This document shows, piece by piece, positions 34,193 to 44,997 of a stretch of DNA of 64,000 nucleotides (the stretch's first letter is position 1; each line of letters begins with the position of its first letter). The notes under the pieces were generated by a model, which did not search any database, was not told the DNA's origin, and saw only the letters and a program-made list of their open reading frames with translations. Source of the stretch: Cupriavidus pauculus. Lineage in GTDB: Bacteria > Pseudomonadota > Gammaproteobacteria > Burkholderiales > Burkholderiaceae. The stretch lies in NCBI RefSeq assembly GCF_008693385.1, contig NZ_CP044067.1:2709501-2773500 (forward strand), given 5' to 3'. The position numbers and the translations under genes are program-made.

Positions 34193-36084
34193 CACGGCTC
34201 GGCATGGTTACGGCGCGCACGCTGGTGCTGCTGCTGCTCGGCTCCTGCGCCGCGGACATGCGGTACCACGAACTCGACGCGAAGCTCGCCGGGCTGCCGC
34301 CCGACGAGGCCCTGCAGGTGCTTGCACAGACGTCCGCGCAGTATCCGGACGATCTGGATATTCGCAGCCGCTACTATCAGCGGCGGCGTCAGGTCATGGA
34401 CGACTATCTGTCGCGCGCGGTGGTGGCCTACGAGGCGGGCGACGCCGCGCAGGCGCGCGCCTTCGCGCAGCGCGCGCAGCAGGCCGCGCCCGGCGACGAC
34501 AACCCGTCGTCGATGATCGAATGGATCAACCGGCAGGCGCCGATCGACATGGCCGTCGCGCATGCGGAAGCGGTGCGCGGAGAGCGCCCCGAGGAAGCGC
34601 TGGCCATCGTCGCCGACGTGCTGGCCAAACAGCCCGGCAATGCGCGCGCGTCGCGGTTGCGCAGCGAACTTACCGCGCCCAAGGGACAGGACCTCGGTCC
34701 GCAGCTGTCGCGGGACCTGAGCCAGCCGATTACCGTGCAGTTTCGCGACCAGCCGCTGATCAGCATCTTCGAGCTCGTCTCCAACATCACGGGCCTGAAC
34801 TTCACGTTCGATCGCGAGGTGGTGGCCACCACGCCGACCACGATCTTCGCGAGCAACACGCCGGTGCGGCAGGTGCTCACGCTCGTGCTGCAGGCCAACC
34901 AGCTCGCCAGCAAGATCGTGAGCGGCAATTCGCTGCTGGTCTATCCGAAGCGCCAGGACAAGGAGGCCGAATACCGCGACCTCGTGGTGCGTACGTTCTA
35001 CCTGCAGAACGCGCAGGCGCCGCAGGTGCTGGCCATGCTCAAGCAGATGGTCAAGTCGAAGGACCTGATCCTCGACGAGCGCACCAACGCGATCGTCATG
35101 CGCGACACCGCCGAGGCGATCAAGGTGGCCGAGCGGCTGGTGGCCGCGCTCGACGTGGTGCCCGCCGAGGTCGTGATCGAGGCGCAGATCCTCGAGGTCA
35201 CGGCATCGGACCTGCTGCAGCTCGGCATCCTGTACCCGGGCCGCATCGACTTTACCGCGCAGCCGCTGCCCGACGCCAACGATCCGACGGCCCGCGTGCC
35301 GGGCGTGCTGACGCTCGACCAGCTTCGTCATATGAACAGCAGCGACATCCTCGTGCGGCTCGGCGCGCCGTCGGTGGCGCTGGATATCCTGCAAAGCCAG
35401 GGCAAGACCAAGACACTGGCCTCGCCGCGCATCCGCGTGCGCAATCGCGAGAAGGCCAAGGTGCTGATCGGCGATCGCCTGCCCGTGGTGACGACCACGC
35501 TGTCGAGCAACTTCAGTTCGGAGAGCGTGAACTACCAGGACGTGGGCCTGACGCTCGAAGTGGCCCCCGTGATCGTCGGCAGCAGCGAGGTGCAGGTGAA
35601 GATGCGGCTCGAGGTGTCGAACGTCACCGATACGATCACCACGAGCAGCGGGCTGATCGTCTATCAGATCGGCACGCGCACGGCGGAGACCGTGATGAGC
35701 GTGCGGAACAACCAGACGCAGGTGCTCGCGGGACTGCTCCAGCGCAATGAGCGCAACGCCGGGCAGGGGCTGCCGGGACTGAGCCGCATTCCGCTCCTCG
35801 ATCGCGTCTTCGGCACGCGGACCAACGAAGAGCGGCAGACCGAGCTCATCCTGCTGCTGACGCCGCGCGTAGTGCGTCATCAGGAGATTCCCGCCGGCAA
35901 TATCGTCACGTTCGACTCGGGCACGGAAGGGCGCATCACGACCGAGCGCGACATCATTTCGGGCGATATCCGCATGCCGCCGCGTCTGGGTGGACCCGCG
36001 GGTTCGGCGCCGCCGGCCGCGCCGCCATCGGCGCCGCCACCGATGGCGCCAGCGCAAGCCGCGCCGCGGCCGCCGGGGCAGTAG
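34189..36084 (+). CDS. gspD: Secretin GspD (outer-membrane lipoprotein)
   Basis: A 631-residue secretin. The N-terminus has a lipobox ending LLLLGSC near residue 17-18, so it may be lipid-anchored and independent of a pilotin. A helical repeat region (about 25-160) replaces the usual first N-domain. N-type domains follow (about 175-340, with ITVQFRDQPLISIFELVSNI and DLILDERTNAIVMRDT). The secretin core (about 345-570) has VGLTLEVAPVIVGSSEVQVK and LPGLSRIPLLDRVFGTR. A Pro/Ala tail ends it. It forms the outer-membrane pore for the flanking chitinases. Confidence 0.92.
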   Translation: MTRLGMVTARTLVLLLLGSCAADMRYHELDAKLAGLPPDEALQVLAQTSAQYPDDLDIRSRYYQRRRQVMDDYLSRAVVAYEAGDAAQARAFAQRAQQAAPGDDNPSSMIEWINRQAPIDMAVAHAEAVRGERPEEALAIVADVLAKQPGNARASRLRSELTAPKGQDLGPQLSRDLSQPITVQFRDQPLISIFELVSNITGLNFTFDREVVATTPTTIFASNTPVRQVLTLVLQANQLASKIVSGNSLLVYPKRQDKEAEYRDLVVRTFYLQNAQAPQVLAMLKQMVKSKDLILDERTNAIVMRDTAEAIKVAERLVAALDVVPAEVVIEAQILEVTASDLLQLGILYPGRIDFTAQPLPDANDPTARVPGVLTLDQLRHMNSSDILVRLGAPSVALDILQSQGKTKTLASPRIRVRNREKAKVLIGDRLPVVTTTLSSNFSSESVNYQDVGLTLEVAPVIVGSSEVQVKMRLEVSNVTDTITTSSGLIVYQIGTRTAETVMSVRNNQTQVLAGLLQRNERNAGQGLPGLSRIPLLDRVFGTRTNEERQTELILLLTPRVVRHQEIPAGNIVTFDSGTEGRITTERDIISGDIRMPPRLGGPAGSAPPAAPPSAPPPMAPAQAAPRPPGQ

Positions 36085-36094
36085 GAGCGTCACC

Positions 36095-36580
36095 GTGCGA
36101 TACATTCGATATCCCGCGCGCGGCTTCACGCTGGTCGAGATGCTGGTGACGCTCGCGATCGTCGCGATGCTTGCTTCCGTCGCGCTGCCGTTGACGCAGG
36201 TGGCGGCACAGCGCACGAAGGAGGAGGAGCTCAAGCGCATGCTGTGGAAGATGCGCGATGCGATCGATGCGTACAAGGCGGCCGCGGAGGCCGGCAAGAT
36301 CGATCGCACGATTGGCGACAGCGGTTATCCGGCGACGCTCGAAACGCTCGTGGAGGGCGTGCCGGACAAGACCAGCCCGACCAAGGCGCGCATCTATTTC
36401 CTGCGTCGCATTCCGCGTGACCCGATGTGCGATTGCCCGAGCACCGCGGATGCGAAGACGTGGGGCCGCCGCAGCTATGCGAGTCCGGCCGATGCCCCGC
36501 GCGAGGGCGTAGATGTCTACGACGTGTATTCGCAGTCGGCCGATGTCGGGCTCAACGGCATTCCTTACCGGCAGTGGTGA
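36095..36580 (+). CDS. Pseudopilin with prepilin cleavage site
   Basis: A 161-residue pseudopilin starting at GTG 36095 with AGGAG upstream. The prepilin site is ARG^FTLVE with Glu at +5, followed by the hydrophobic helix MLVTLAIVAMLASVALPL. The C-terminal part has EEELKRMLWKMRDAIDAYK and RRIPRDPM, the pattern shared by GspG-like minor pseudopilins. Two Cys in DPMCDCPST could form a local disulfide or metal site. It resembles the third pseudopilin-like protein downstream and was probably duplicated. Confidence 0.88.
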   Translation: MRYIRYPARGFTLVEMLVTLAIVAMLASVALPLTQVAAQRTKEEELKRMLWKMRDAIDAYKAAAEAGKIDRTIGDSGYPATLETLVEGVPDKTSPTKARIYFLRRIPRDPMCDCPSTADAKTWGRRSYASPADAPREGVDVYDVYSQSADVGLNGIPYRQW

Positions 36581-36585
36581 CGGCC

Positions 36586-36969
36586 ATGCGTGTTTCCGAC
36601 GCGGCCCGCAGGGCCTTCACGCTGATCGAGCTGCTGGTGGTGCTGGCGATTCTGGCCACGTTGCTGACGCTCGTCGTGCCGCGTTACTTCGGGCAGACGG
36701 ACAAGGCGCGCGACACCGTGCTGCGCGAGAACCTGACCGCGATGCGCGATTCGATCGACCGGTTTCGCGCGGACGAGGGGCGGTATCCGGGCTCGCTCGA
36801 CGAGCTCGTGCAGAAGCGTTATCTGCGCGAGATTCCGCTCGATACGGTGACGCAGAGCCGTGCGACGTGGAAGACGGTGCCCGCGCCCGATGGCAAGCCC
36901 GGGGTGTACGACGTGCGCAGTGGCGCGAGCGGGAAGGGGAAAGATGGGACGGACTATGGCTCGTGGTAG
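36586..36969 (+). CDS. GspG-like pseudopilin
   Basis: A 127-residue pseudopilin. Leader RRA^FTLIE (Ala rather than Gly at -1, which prepilin peptidases tolerate), hydrophobic helix LLVVLAILATLLTLVVPRYF, then EGRYPGSLDELVQKRYLREI and a short C-terminus. A GTG at 36577 overlaps the previous stop (GTGA) and would add three residues; either start is possible. It may cap or initiate the pseudopilus. Confidence 0.87.
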   Translation: MRVSDAARRAFTLIELLVVLAILATLLTLVVPRYFGQTDKARDTVLRENLTAMRDSIDRFRADEGRYPGSLDELVQKRYLREIPLDTVTQSRATWKTVPAPDGKPGVYDVRSGASGKGKDGTDYGSW

Positions 36970-37435
36970 GCGGGCGCGCGGGTTCGGGATTATCTGGGCG
37001 CTGATGTGCGTGGCGCTCATGGGGATCTGGCTCGCGCGCGTGGGGGAGATGTGGAGCACGCTCGCGCAACGGACGCGCGAGGAGGAGTTGCTGCGCAACG
37101 GCCATGCGATTCACGTGGCGATTCGCGGTTACGTGGCGGCGGATGCGAGCGGTGCGTATCCGCGGGAGTTCGACGATCTGCTGGCCGATCCTCGCACGTC
37201 GTTCGCGCGGCGGTTTCTGCGCGCGCGATATCGGGATCCGATGGCCGAGGGGAACGCCGACTGGCAGGTGGTACGCGGGCCCGCGGGCGAGTTGTACGGC
37301 GTGTACAGCAACGCGCCGGGCACGCCGCTCAAGCAGGACGGGTTTCCCGACGAGTACGCGAGTTTCTCTCTGCAGAAGCACTACAGCGAGTGGAAGTTCG
37401 TGCATTACCCGAGCGGCAGCATGATGCGGCGCTGA
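36944..37435 (+). CDS. Pseudopilin-like protein lacking Glu5
   Basis: A 163-residue protein starting at ATG 36944 with a purine-rich AGGGG site upstream. The N-terminus is RARG^FGIIWALM, a prepilin-like site where residue +5 is not Glu, as in tip pseudopilins of the GspK kind. The rest is close to the first minor pseudopilin of this cluster ([27 protein letters not shown]). It overlaps the previous gene by 26 bp and ends 34 bp before the GH19 chitinase. Confidence 0.75.
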   Translation: MGRTMARGRRARGFGIIWALMCVALMGIWLARVGEMWSTLAQRTREEELLRNGHAIHVAIRGYVAADASGAYPREFDDLLADPRTSFARRFLRARYRDPMAEGNADWQVVRGPAGELYGVYSNAPGTPLKQDGFPDEYASFSLQKHYSEWKFVHYPSGSMMRR

Positions 37436-37469
37436 GGGTTGCGCGCGCGGCAAAGGAAGGAGGACGGTC

Positions 37470-39854
<2,385 letters not shown>

Positions 39855-39884
39855 CGGTGATTCAACGGCGGGGCGGAGGCGGAC

Positions 39885-40535
39885 ATGTCCATTTTCACGC
39901 TGCTCAGGGTCCTCGACAGGTTGCTGACGGGCGCGATCGTCGCGACGACGGGCATCGTGCTGGTGGCGATCTTCGTGCCGGCATCCGCATGGGCGATGCT
40001 GGTCTGCACGGACGCAACTGGCGCCACGCTTTACGCCACGCAGCGGGTGCCGGCGATGCAATGCCGCCGCGTGCCGGGCATCGACATCGTGGTGCCCGCC
40101 CGCCGCGAGCCCGCGCAGCCGTATCTGCCGCGCCCGCTCGATACCGCATCCTATGCGCGCGAGATCGACGCCGTCGCGCGGGAGTTTGGTATCGATGCGG
40201 CCACGGTGCGCGCGATCATCCATGTGGAGTCCGCGTTCAACCCGCGCGCGGTGTCGCGTGCCGGGGCACAGGGACTGATGCAGTTGATGCCCGGCACCGC
40301 GCAGCGCTTCGGCGTGCAGGATGCCTTCGACTCGGCGCAGAACATTCGCGGCGGGGTGCGGTATCTGGTCTGGCTGCTCGCGCGCTTCGGCGGCAACGTG
40401 GATCTTGCGCTGGCGGGGTTCAATGCGGGCGAAGCCGCGGTGGAGCGATACGGCGGCGTGCCGCCGTATGCCGAAACGCAGCGGTATGTGAGCGAGGTGC
40501 GGCAGATGATCGGCCGCTACCGGATGGCCAGCTAG
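39885..40535 (+). CDS. Lytic transglycosylase (SLT domain)
   Basis: A 216-residue exported or membrane-anchored muramidase. An N-terminal hydrophobic segment (about residues 15-37) precedes a small DUF4124-like strand region. The SLT domain is about 90-205: IIHVESAFNPRAVS with catalytic Glu, GAQGLMQLMPGTAQRFGV, and ALAGFNAGEAAVERYGG. It cuts peptidoglycan. Located 30 bp after the GH19 chitinase, it probably opens the cell wall for the secretion system, as transglycosylases do in other secretion loci. It meets nasA convergently with 8 bp between. Confidence 0.88.
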   Translation: MSIFTLLRVLDRLLTGAIVATTGIVLVAIFVPASAWAMLVCTDATGATLYATQRVPAMQCRRVPGIDIVVPARREPAQPYLPRPLDTASYAREIDAVAREFGIDAATVRAIIHVESAFNPRAVSRAGAQGLMQLMPGTAQRFGVQDAFDSAQNIRGGVRYLVWLLARFGGNVDLALAGFNAGEAAVERYGGVPPYAETQRYVSEVRQMIGRYRMAS

Positions 40536-40543
40536 AGGGCCGC

Positions 40544-43282
40544 CTACGCGGCCTCGGCGACGCGAATCTCCGCCAGCAGCTTCTTGAGCTCGGGCACGCA
40601 CGAACCGCAATTGCCGCCCGCCTTCACGCACTTCGTGATCTCGGCAGGCGTCTTGAGGTCGTGCTGGCGCACGGCATCGCATATCGTGTTGCGTCCCACG
40701 CCAAAGCACGAGCACACCGTGGGCCCCGCGTCCGCGATCTTCTCCATCGGCTGGCCCAGCAGCAGGCCGATGCGGTCCGCATCCTCGAGCCGCTCGTGCG
40801 CGAACAGCTGCGAGAGCCACGTGCGGGAGGGCAGGTCGGGACGCGTGGAAACATACACGCAGGCCACGAGCCGGTCGTTGACCACATAGCCCGCGTGATA
40901 GACACCGGCGGTGCGATCCTCGTACTCGATCCAGTCGGCATCGGGATCGATCACGCCGAGCAGTTCGCGCGCCCAGGCGGAGCGGTCCGCCACGGTCTCG
41001 CGTCCCGCGAACTCGTAGCGATGGCATTCGCGGCCCTGCACGCGCGTCCACCATGTCAGGCGATCGAGGTCCACCTCCTCGCGCGCGAGCGCAAAGCCAT
41101 GCCACGACACGCGGAATTCCTCGACGCGCACGGGCGTGTGCTTGAACTCGGGCTCGCCGGATACCGGATCGACGGCAGGGTTGACCACAGCACCGACGCG
41201 CGCGTCGGAGCTGAACTGGTCGTTCCAGTGGATCGGCACGAAGATCGTGCCGCGCGCGATGCCGCCACCGTGGCGCACGCGCGCGACCATCGCGCCCCAC
41301 TGGCTGGTGACACGCGCCAGGCGGCCTTCGCTCACGCCGCACAGCAGCGCGTCCTGCGGGTGCATATCGACGATCGGCTCGGGCATGTGTTCGCCCAGCC
41401 GCGCGGAACGTCCCGTGCGCGTCATTGTGTGCCACTGGTCGCGGACGCGGCCCGTGTTGAGCACCAGCGGGTATTCGTCGTCGGTCGCGTGCATGGGCGC
41501 GCGCGGCGGCGTCGGCACGAAGCGCGCGCGGCCGTCGGCATGCGCGTAGCGGCCATCGGTGAACAGGCGCTCGGTACCGGCGTCGGCACGGTCGCGCAGC
41601 GGCCATTGCACGGGTTCCAGCGCGTCGTAATCCTGCTTGTTCAGCCCCGTGAGCCCGCCGATATCGAACGCGCGCCATGCATCGCCCTCGGCGGCCTCGC
41701 CGTTGCGGAACGCGGAGAGCCGCGCATGCTCGTCGAAGATCTCGTGCGGCGACGTGTAGTCGAAGCCCGCAAAGCCCATGCGGCGCGCGACCTCGCTGAG
41801 GATGTCCCAGTCCGCGCGCGCCTCGCCCGGCGCGGGCAGGAACGCACGCTGGCGCGAGATGCGGCGCTCGGTGTTGGTGACCGTGCCGTCCTTCTCGCCC
41901 CAGCCCAGCGCGGGCAGCAGGATGCGCGCGGCGTCGTTGGTGTCGGTGCGGACGACGATATCGGACGACACCACCAGTTCGCACTTTGCGAGCGCGCGGC
42001 GCGCCTGATCGGCGTCGGGCAGGCTTACCAGCGGATTGGTGGCCATGACCCACACCGCCTTGATGCGGCCGGATTCGATCGCCTGGAACAGGTCCACGGC
42101 CTTCAGCCCGGGCTTGTCGGCCATGGCGGGTGACTGCCAGAACGTCTGCACGATATCGCGATGCAGCGGGTCCGCCAGTTCCATATGCGCGGCCAGCATA
42201 TTGGCCAGGCCGCCGACTTCGCGGCCGCCCATCGCATTGGGCTGGCCCGTGAGCGAAAACGGTCCCATCGCTGGCGCGCCGATGCGGCCCGTGAGCAGAT
42301 GGCAGTTGATGATGCTGTTGACCTTGTCGGTGCCGGACGAGGACTGGTTGACGCCCATCGAGAATGCGGTCACGACCTTGCGGGTATCCGCGAACAGCTG
42401 GTAGAACGCCTCCAGGTCGCGCGGATCGAGGCGGCAGGCGCGCGCCACGTTCTCGATATCCATGCCCTCGGCATCGGCGGCACGCAGCGTATCGTCGAGG
42501 CCCGAGGTATGCGCGGCGACGAATGCCTCGTCGGTATGGCCATTGCGGGCCAGATAGGCCAGCAGACCGTTGAACAGTGCCACGTCGGTTCCCGCGCGCA
42601 GCGGCAGATGCATGTCCGCCATCTCGCAGGTAGCGGTGCGGCGCGGATCGACGACCACGATCTTCATGTCAGGCCGCGCCTCGCGTGCCTTCGACAGGCG
42701 CTGGAACAGGATCGGATGGCACCACGCGGTGTTCGAGCCCACCAGCACGACGAGGTCCGCCTGCTCCAGGTCCTCGTAGCTGCACGGCACGAGGTCCTCG
42801 CCGAACGCGCGCTTGTGGCCGGCCACGGCCGAAGACATGCACAGGCGCGAGTTTGTGTCGATATTGGCCGAACCGATAAAGCCCTTCATGAGCTTGTTGG
42901 CGACGTAGTAGTCCTCGGTCAGGATCTGGCCCGAGACGTACAGCGCCACCGCGTCGGGACCGTGCTCGGCCACGACCCGCGAGAAACCCTGCGCCACGGC
43001 GTCCAGCGCGGTATCCCACGAGACGCGGCGCAGCGTGCCGTCGGCCTCGCGCATCTGCGGATGCAGCAGGCGGCCGTCGAGCGATACCGTATCGCCGAGC
43101 GCGGAGCCCTTGACGCACAGGCGGCCATGATTCGACGCATGATCGACATCGCCCTGAATGTCGACCTGTCCGTCGGCGCGCACGGTCGCGCGCACGCCGC
43201 AGCCGACGCCGCAGTACGGGCACGTGGTCGAGGTCGTGGCGGTCGGCGTGGCCGAGACCACTGCAATGTCGGACAGGTTCAC
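40544..43282 (-). CDS. nasA: Assimilatory nitrate reductase, molybdopterin catalytic subunit with C-terminal Fe-S domain
   Basis: A 912-residue cytoplasmic enzyme reducing nitrate to nitrite. A [4Fe-4S] motif (CPYCGVGCG) is near residue 20. The bis-MGD molybdenum core (about 60-700) includes SRLCMSSAVAGHKRAFG with the expected Cys ligand and TNPLVSLPDAD. The dinucleotide-binding domain is near 600-740. A BFD-like [2Fe-2S] domain at the C-terminus (CSCFGVGRN ... GGNCGSC) is fused, as in Klebsiella-type NasA. GTG at 43282 is the best start; no ATG is suitable. It is the last gene of the nitrate operon. Confidence 0.94.
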   Translation of the reverse strand: MNLSDIAVVSATPTATTSTTCPYCGVGCGVRATVRADGQVDIQGDVDHASNHGRLCVKGSALGDTVSLDGRLLHPQMREADGTLRRVSWDTALDAVAQGFSRVVAEHGPDAVALYVSGQILTEDYYVANKLMKGFIGSANIDTNSRLCMSSAVAGHKRAFGEDLVPCSYEDLEQADLVVLVGSNTAWCHPILFQRLSKAREARPDMKIVVVDPRRTATCEMADMHLPLRAGTDVALFNGLLAYLARNGHTDEAFVAAHTSGLDDTLRAADAEGMDIENVARACRLDPRDLEAFYQLFADTRKVVTAFSMGVNQSSSGTDKVNSIINCHLLTGRIGAPAMGPFSLTGQPNAMGGREVGGLANMLAAHMELADPLHRDIVQTFWQSPAMADKPGLKAVDLFQAIESGRIKAVWVMATNPLVSLPDADQARRALAKCELVVSSDIVVRTDTNDAARILLPALGWGEKDGTVTNTERRISRQRAFLPAPGEARADWDILSEVARRMGFAGFDYTSPHEIFDEHARLSAFRNGEAAEGDAWRAFDIGGLTGLNKQDYDALEPVQWPLRDRADAGTERLFTDGRYAHADGRARFVPTPPRAPMHATDDEYPLVLNTGRVRDQWHTMTRTGRSARLGEHMPEPIVDMHPQDALLCGVSEGRLARVTSQWGAMVARVRHGGGIARGTIFVPIHWNDQFSSDARVGAVVNPAVDPVSGEPEFKHTPVRVEEFRVSWHGFALAREEVDLDRLTWWTRVQGRECHRYEFAGRETVADRSAWARELLGVIDPDADWIEYEDRTAGVYHAGYVVNDRLVACVYVSTRPDLPSRTWLSQLFAHERLEDADRIGLLLGQPMEKIADAGPTVCSCFGVGRNTICDAVRQHDLKTPAEITKCVKAGGNCGSCVPELKKLLAEIRVAEAA

Positions 43283-43317
43283 GCGTTCGTCTCTACGAGT
43301 CTTGAGGGGGATGCCGT

Positions 43318-44571
43318 TCAGGCGGCCAGCAGCGCTTCGCACTGCGCCTTGCCGAACAGCAGGCGCTGGCGCAGGGCCTGCACGGGCTGGCCCGTCTGAA
43401 TCAGGTCGAAATACCAGGGGCCGTCCTTGACGTCCCCGTACAGCACGGCGCCGACGAGCTTCCCGTGCTCCAGCACGAGGCGCTTGTAGATGCCGCGGCG
43501 CGGATCGCGCAGCACGAGGTCCTCGCTGTCTTCGCCGCCGATGAAGTCTCCGGCCGAATACAGATCGACGCCGGTCACCTTGAGCTTGGTCGCGGTGGCC
43601 TGCTGCACGTAGCGGCGATGGCCCGCGCCCGCGAGGTGCGCGGCGCAGACACGCGCCTGATCCCAGATCGGTGCCACGAGGCCGAACGTGGCCTGGCGAT
43701 GCTGCACGCATTCGCCCACGGCGTAGACGCGCGGGTCGAACGTCTGCAGCGTGTCGTCGACGACGATCGCGCGTTCGCAATGCAGACCGGCGCTGGCCGC
43801 GAGCGCGATGTTCGGCCGCACGCCAGCGGTCATCACGACGAGGTCCGCCGGGATCTCGCTGCCGTCCTTGAAGCGCACGCCGATCACGCGCGGCGACTCG
43901 CTGACGTCGCCGAGGATCGCCTCGGTCTGCGCGGCGAGCAGGAAGCGCAGGCCCTTGCGTTCGAGCGCGATCTTGAGCAGCGCGGAAGCGGGCTTGTCGA
44001 GCTGGCGCTCCATCAGGCTGTCGGTGTTGTGCACGACCGTGACCTGCATGCCCTGACGCAGCAGGCCGTTGGCCGCCTCCAGCCCGAGCAGCCCGCCGCC
44101 GATCACCACGGCGTGGCGGTGATCGCGCGCGGCGGCCAGCATCTTTTCCACATCCTGAATGTCGCGGAACGCGATGACGCCATCCAGCGTATGCCCCGGC
44201 ACCGGCAGGATGAACGGCGTGGAGCCCGTGGCAATCAGCAGGCGGTCGTAGCCGACTTCGCGGCCCGACTGCGCGCGCACGATGCGGCGCGGGCGGTCGA
44301 TCGCGACGACGGGATCGCCCGCGAACAATTCGATGCCGTTCTGCACATACCACTCGCGCGTATTCAGCATGATGTCGTCCACGGTCTTCTCGCCCGCGAG
44401 CACCGGCGACAGCAAGATGCGGTTGTAGTTGCCGTGCGGCTCGGCGCCGAACACGGTGATGTCGTAGAGGTCGGGCGCCAGCTTCAGCAGTTCCTCGACC
44501 GTGCGCATGCCGGCCATGCCGTTGCCGATCACGACGAGGCGAGGCTTGCGGGAAGCTGGCGAGACCGTCAT
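43318..44571 (-). CDS. FAD/NAD(P)H oxidoreductase of nitrate assimilation (NirB N-terminal-like)
   Basis: A 417-residue flavoprotein similar to the N-terminal FAD/NADH part of NirB but ending before any Fe-S or siroheme domain. FAD motif VVIGNGMAGMR near residue 13, NAD motif VVIGGGLLGLEAANGL near 155 and YAVGECVQHR near 285. Situated between nirD and nasA, it most likely passes electrons from NAD(P)H to NasA, the role of NasB/NasC in other bacteria. Its ATG overlaps the nirD stop (ATGA). Confidence 0.88.
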   Translation of the reverse strand: MTVSPASRKPRLVVIGNGMAGMRTVEELLKLAPDLYDITVFGAEPHGNYNRILLSPVLAGEKTVDDIMLNTREWYVQNGIELFAGDPVVAIDRPRRIVRAQSGREVGYDRLLIATGSTPFILPVPGHTLDGVIAFRDIQDVEKMLAAARDHRHAVVIGGGLLGLEAANGLLRQGMQVTVVHNTDSLMERQLDKPASALLKIALERKGLRFLLAAQTEAILGDVSESPRVIGVRFKDGSEIPADLVVMTAGVRPNIALAASAGLHCERAIVVDDTLQTFDPRVYAVGECVQHRQATFGLVAPIWDQARVCAAHLAGAGHRRYVQQATATKLKVTGVDLYSAGDFIGGEDSEDLVLRDPRRGIYKRLVLEHGKLVGAVLYGDVKDGPWYFDLIQTGQPVQALRQRLLFGKAQCEALLAA

Positions 44572-44960
44572 GCCGCGAGTTCCTCGGTCTGGGCTTCCGT
44601 CATCGCACTGGCGGAGACCTGGGCCACCCATACCTTTCCGTCGTAGACGCGCGCCGAGAACGCCTGCACCGAATGCTCGGGGGCTTCCAGGCATTCGCCC
44701 GTGCGCAGGTCGAAATGCTGCTTGTAGATCGGCGAGGCCACCACGAGCCGCTCGCCCAGATTGCCGACGATGCCGCGCGACAGCACCGACGCCTGCGAGT
44801 TGGGGTCGAAGTTTGCGATTGCGTAGACCTCTTCGCCACGGCCAATCCGGAAGACGGCGACCTGCTGGTCGTCGACCAGCGCGCACACACCAGTATTGGG
44901 CACGATATCGCGCAAGGTGCAGATGGCGGTCCAGGTTTCGTTCCGATGCGTATGGCTCAT
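44568..44960 (-). CDS. nirD: Nitrite reductase small subunit NirD
   Basis: A 130-residue Rieske-fold small subunit of NADH-dependent nitrite reductase. It lacks the Cys-His Rieske ligands, as is normal for NirD, and shows VCALVDDQQVAVFRI, YAIANFDPNSQASVLSRGIV and YKQHFDLRTGECLE. ATG at 44960 follows GGAGA; a GTG immediately upstream is less likely. It follows nirB by 37 bp. Confidence 0.93.
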   Translation of the reverse strand: MSHTHRNETWTAICTLRDIVPNTGVCALVDDQQVAVFRIGRGEEVYAIANFDPNSQASVLSRGIVGNLGERLVVASPIYKQHFDLRTGECLEAPEHSVQAFSARVYDGKVWVAQVSASAMTEAQTEELAA

Positions 44961-44997
44961 CACGTTCTCCGTTCGTTTTTCGGCGCTTACTCGGCGC

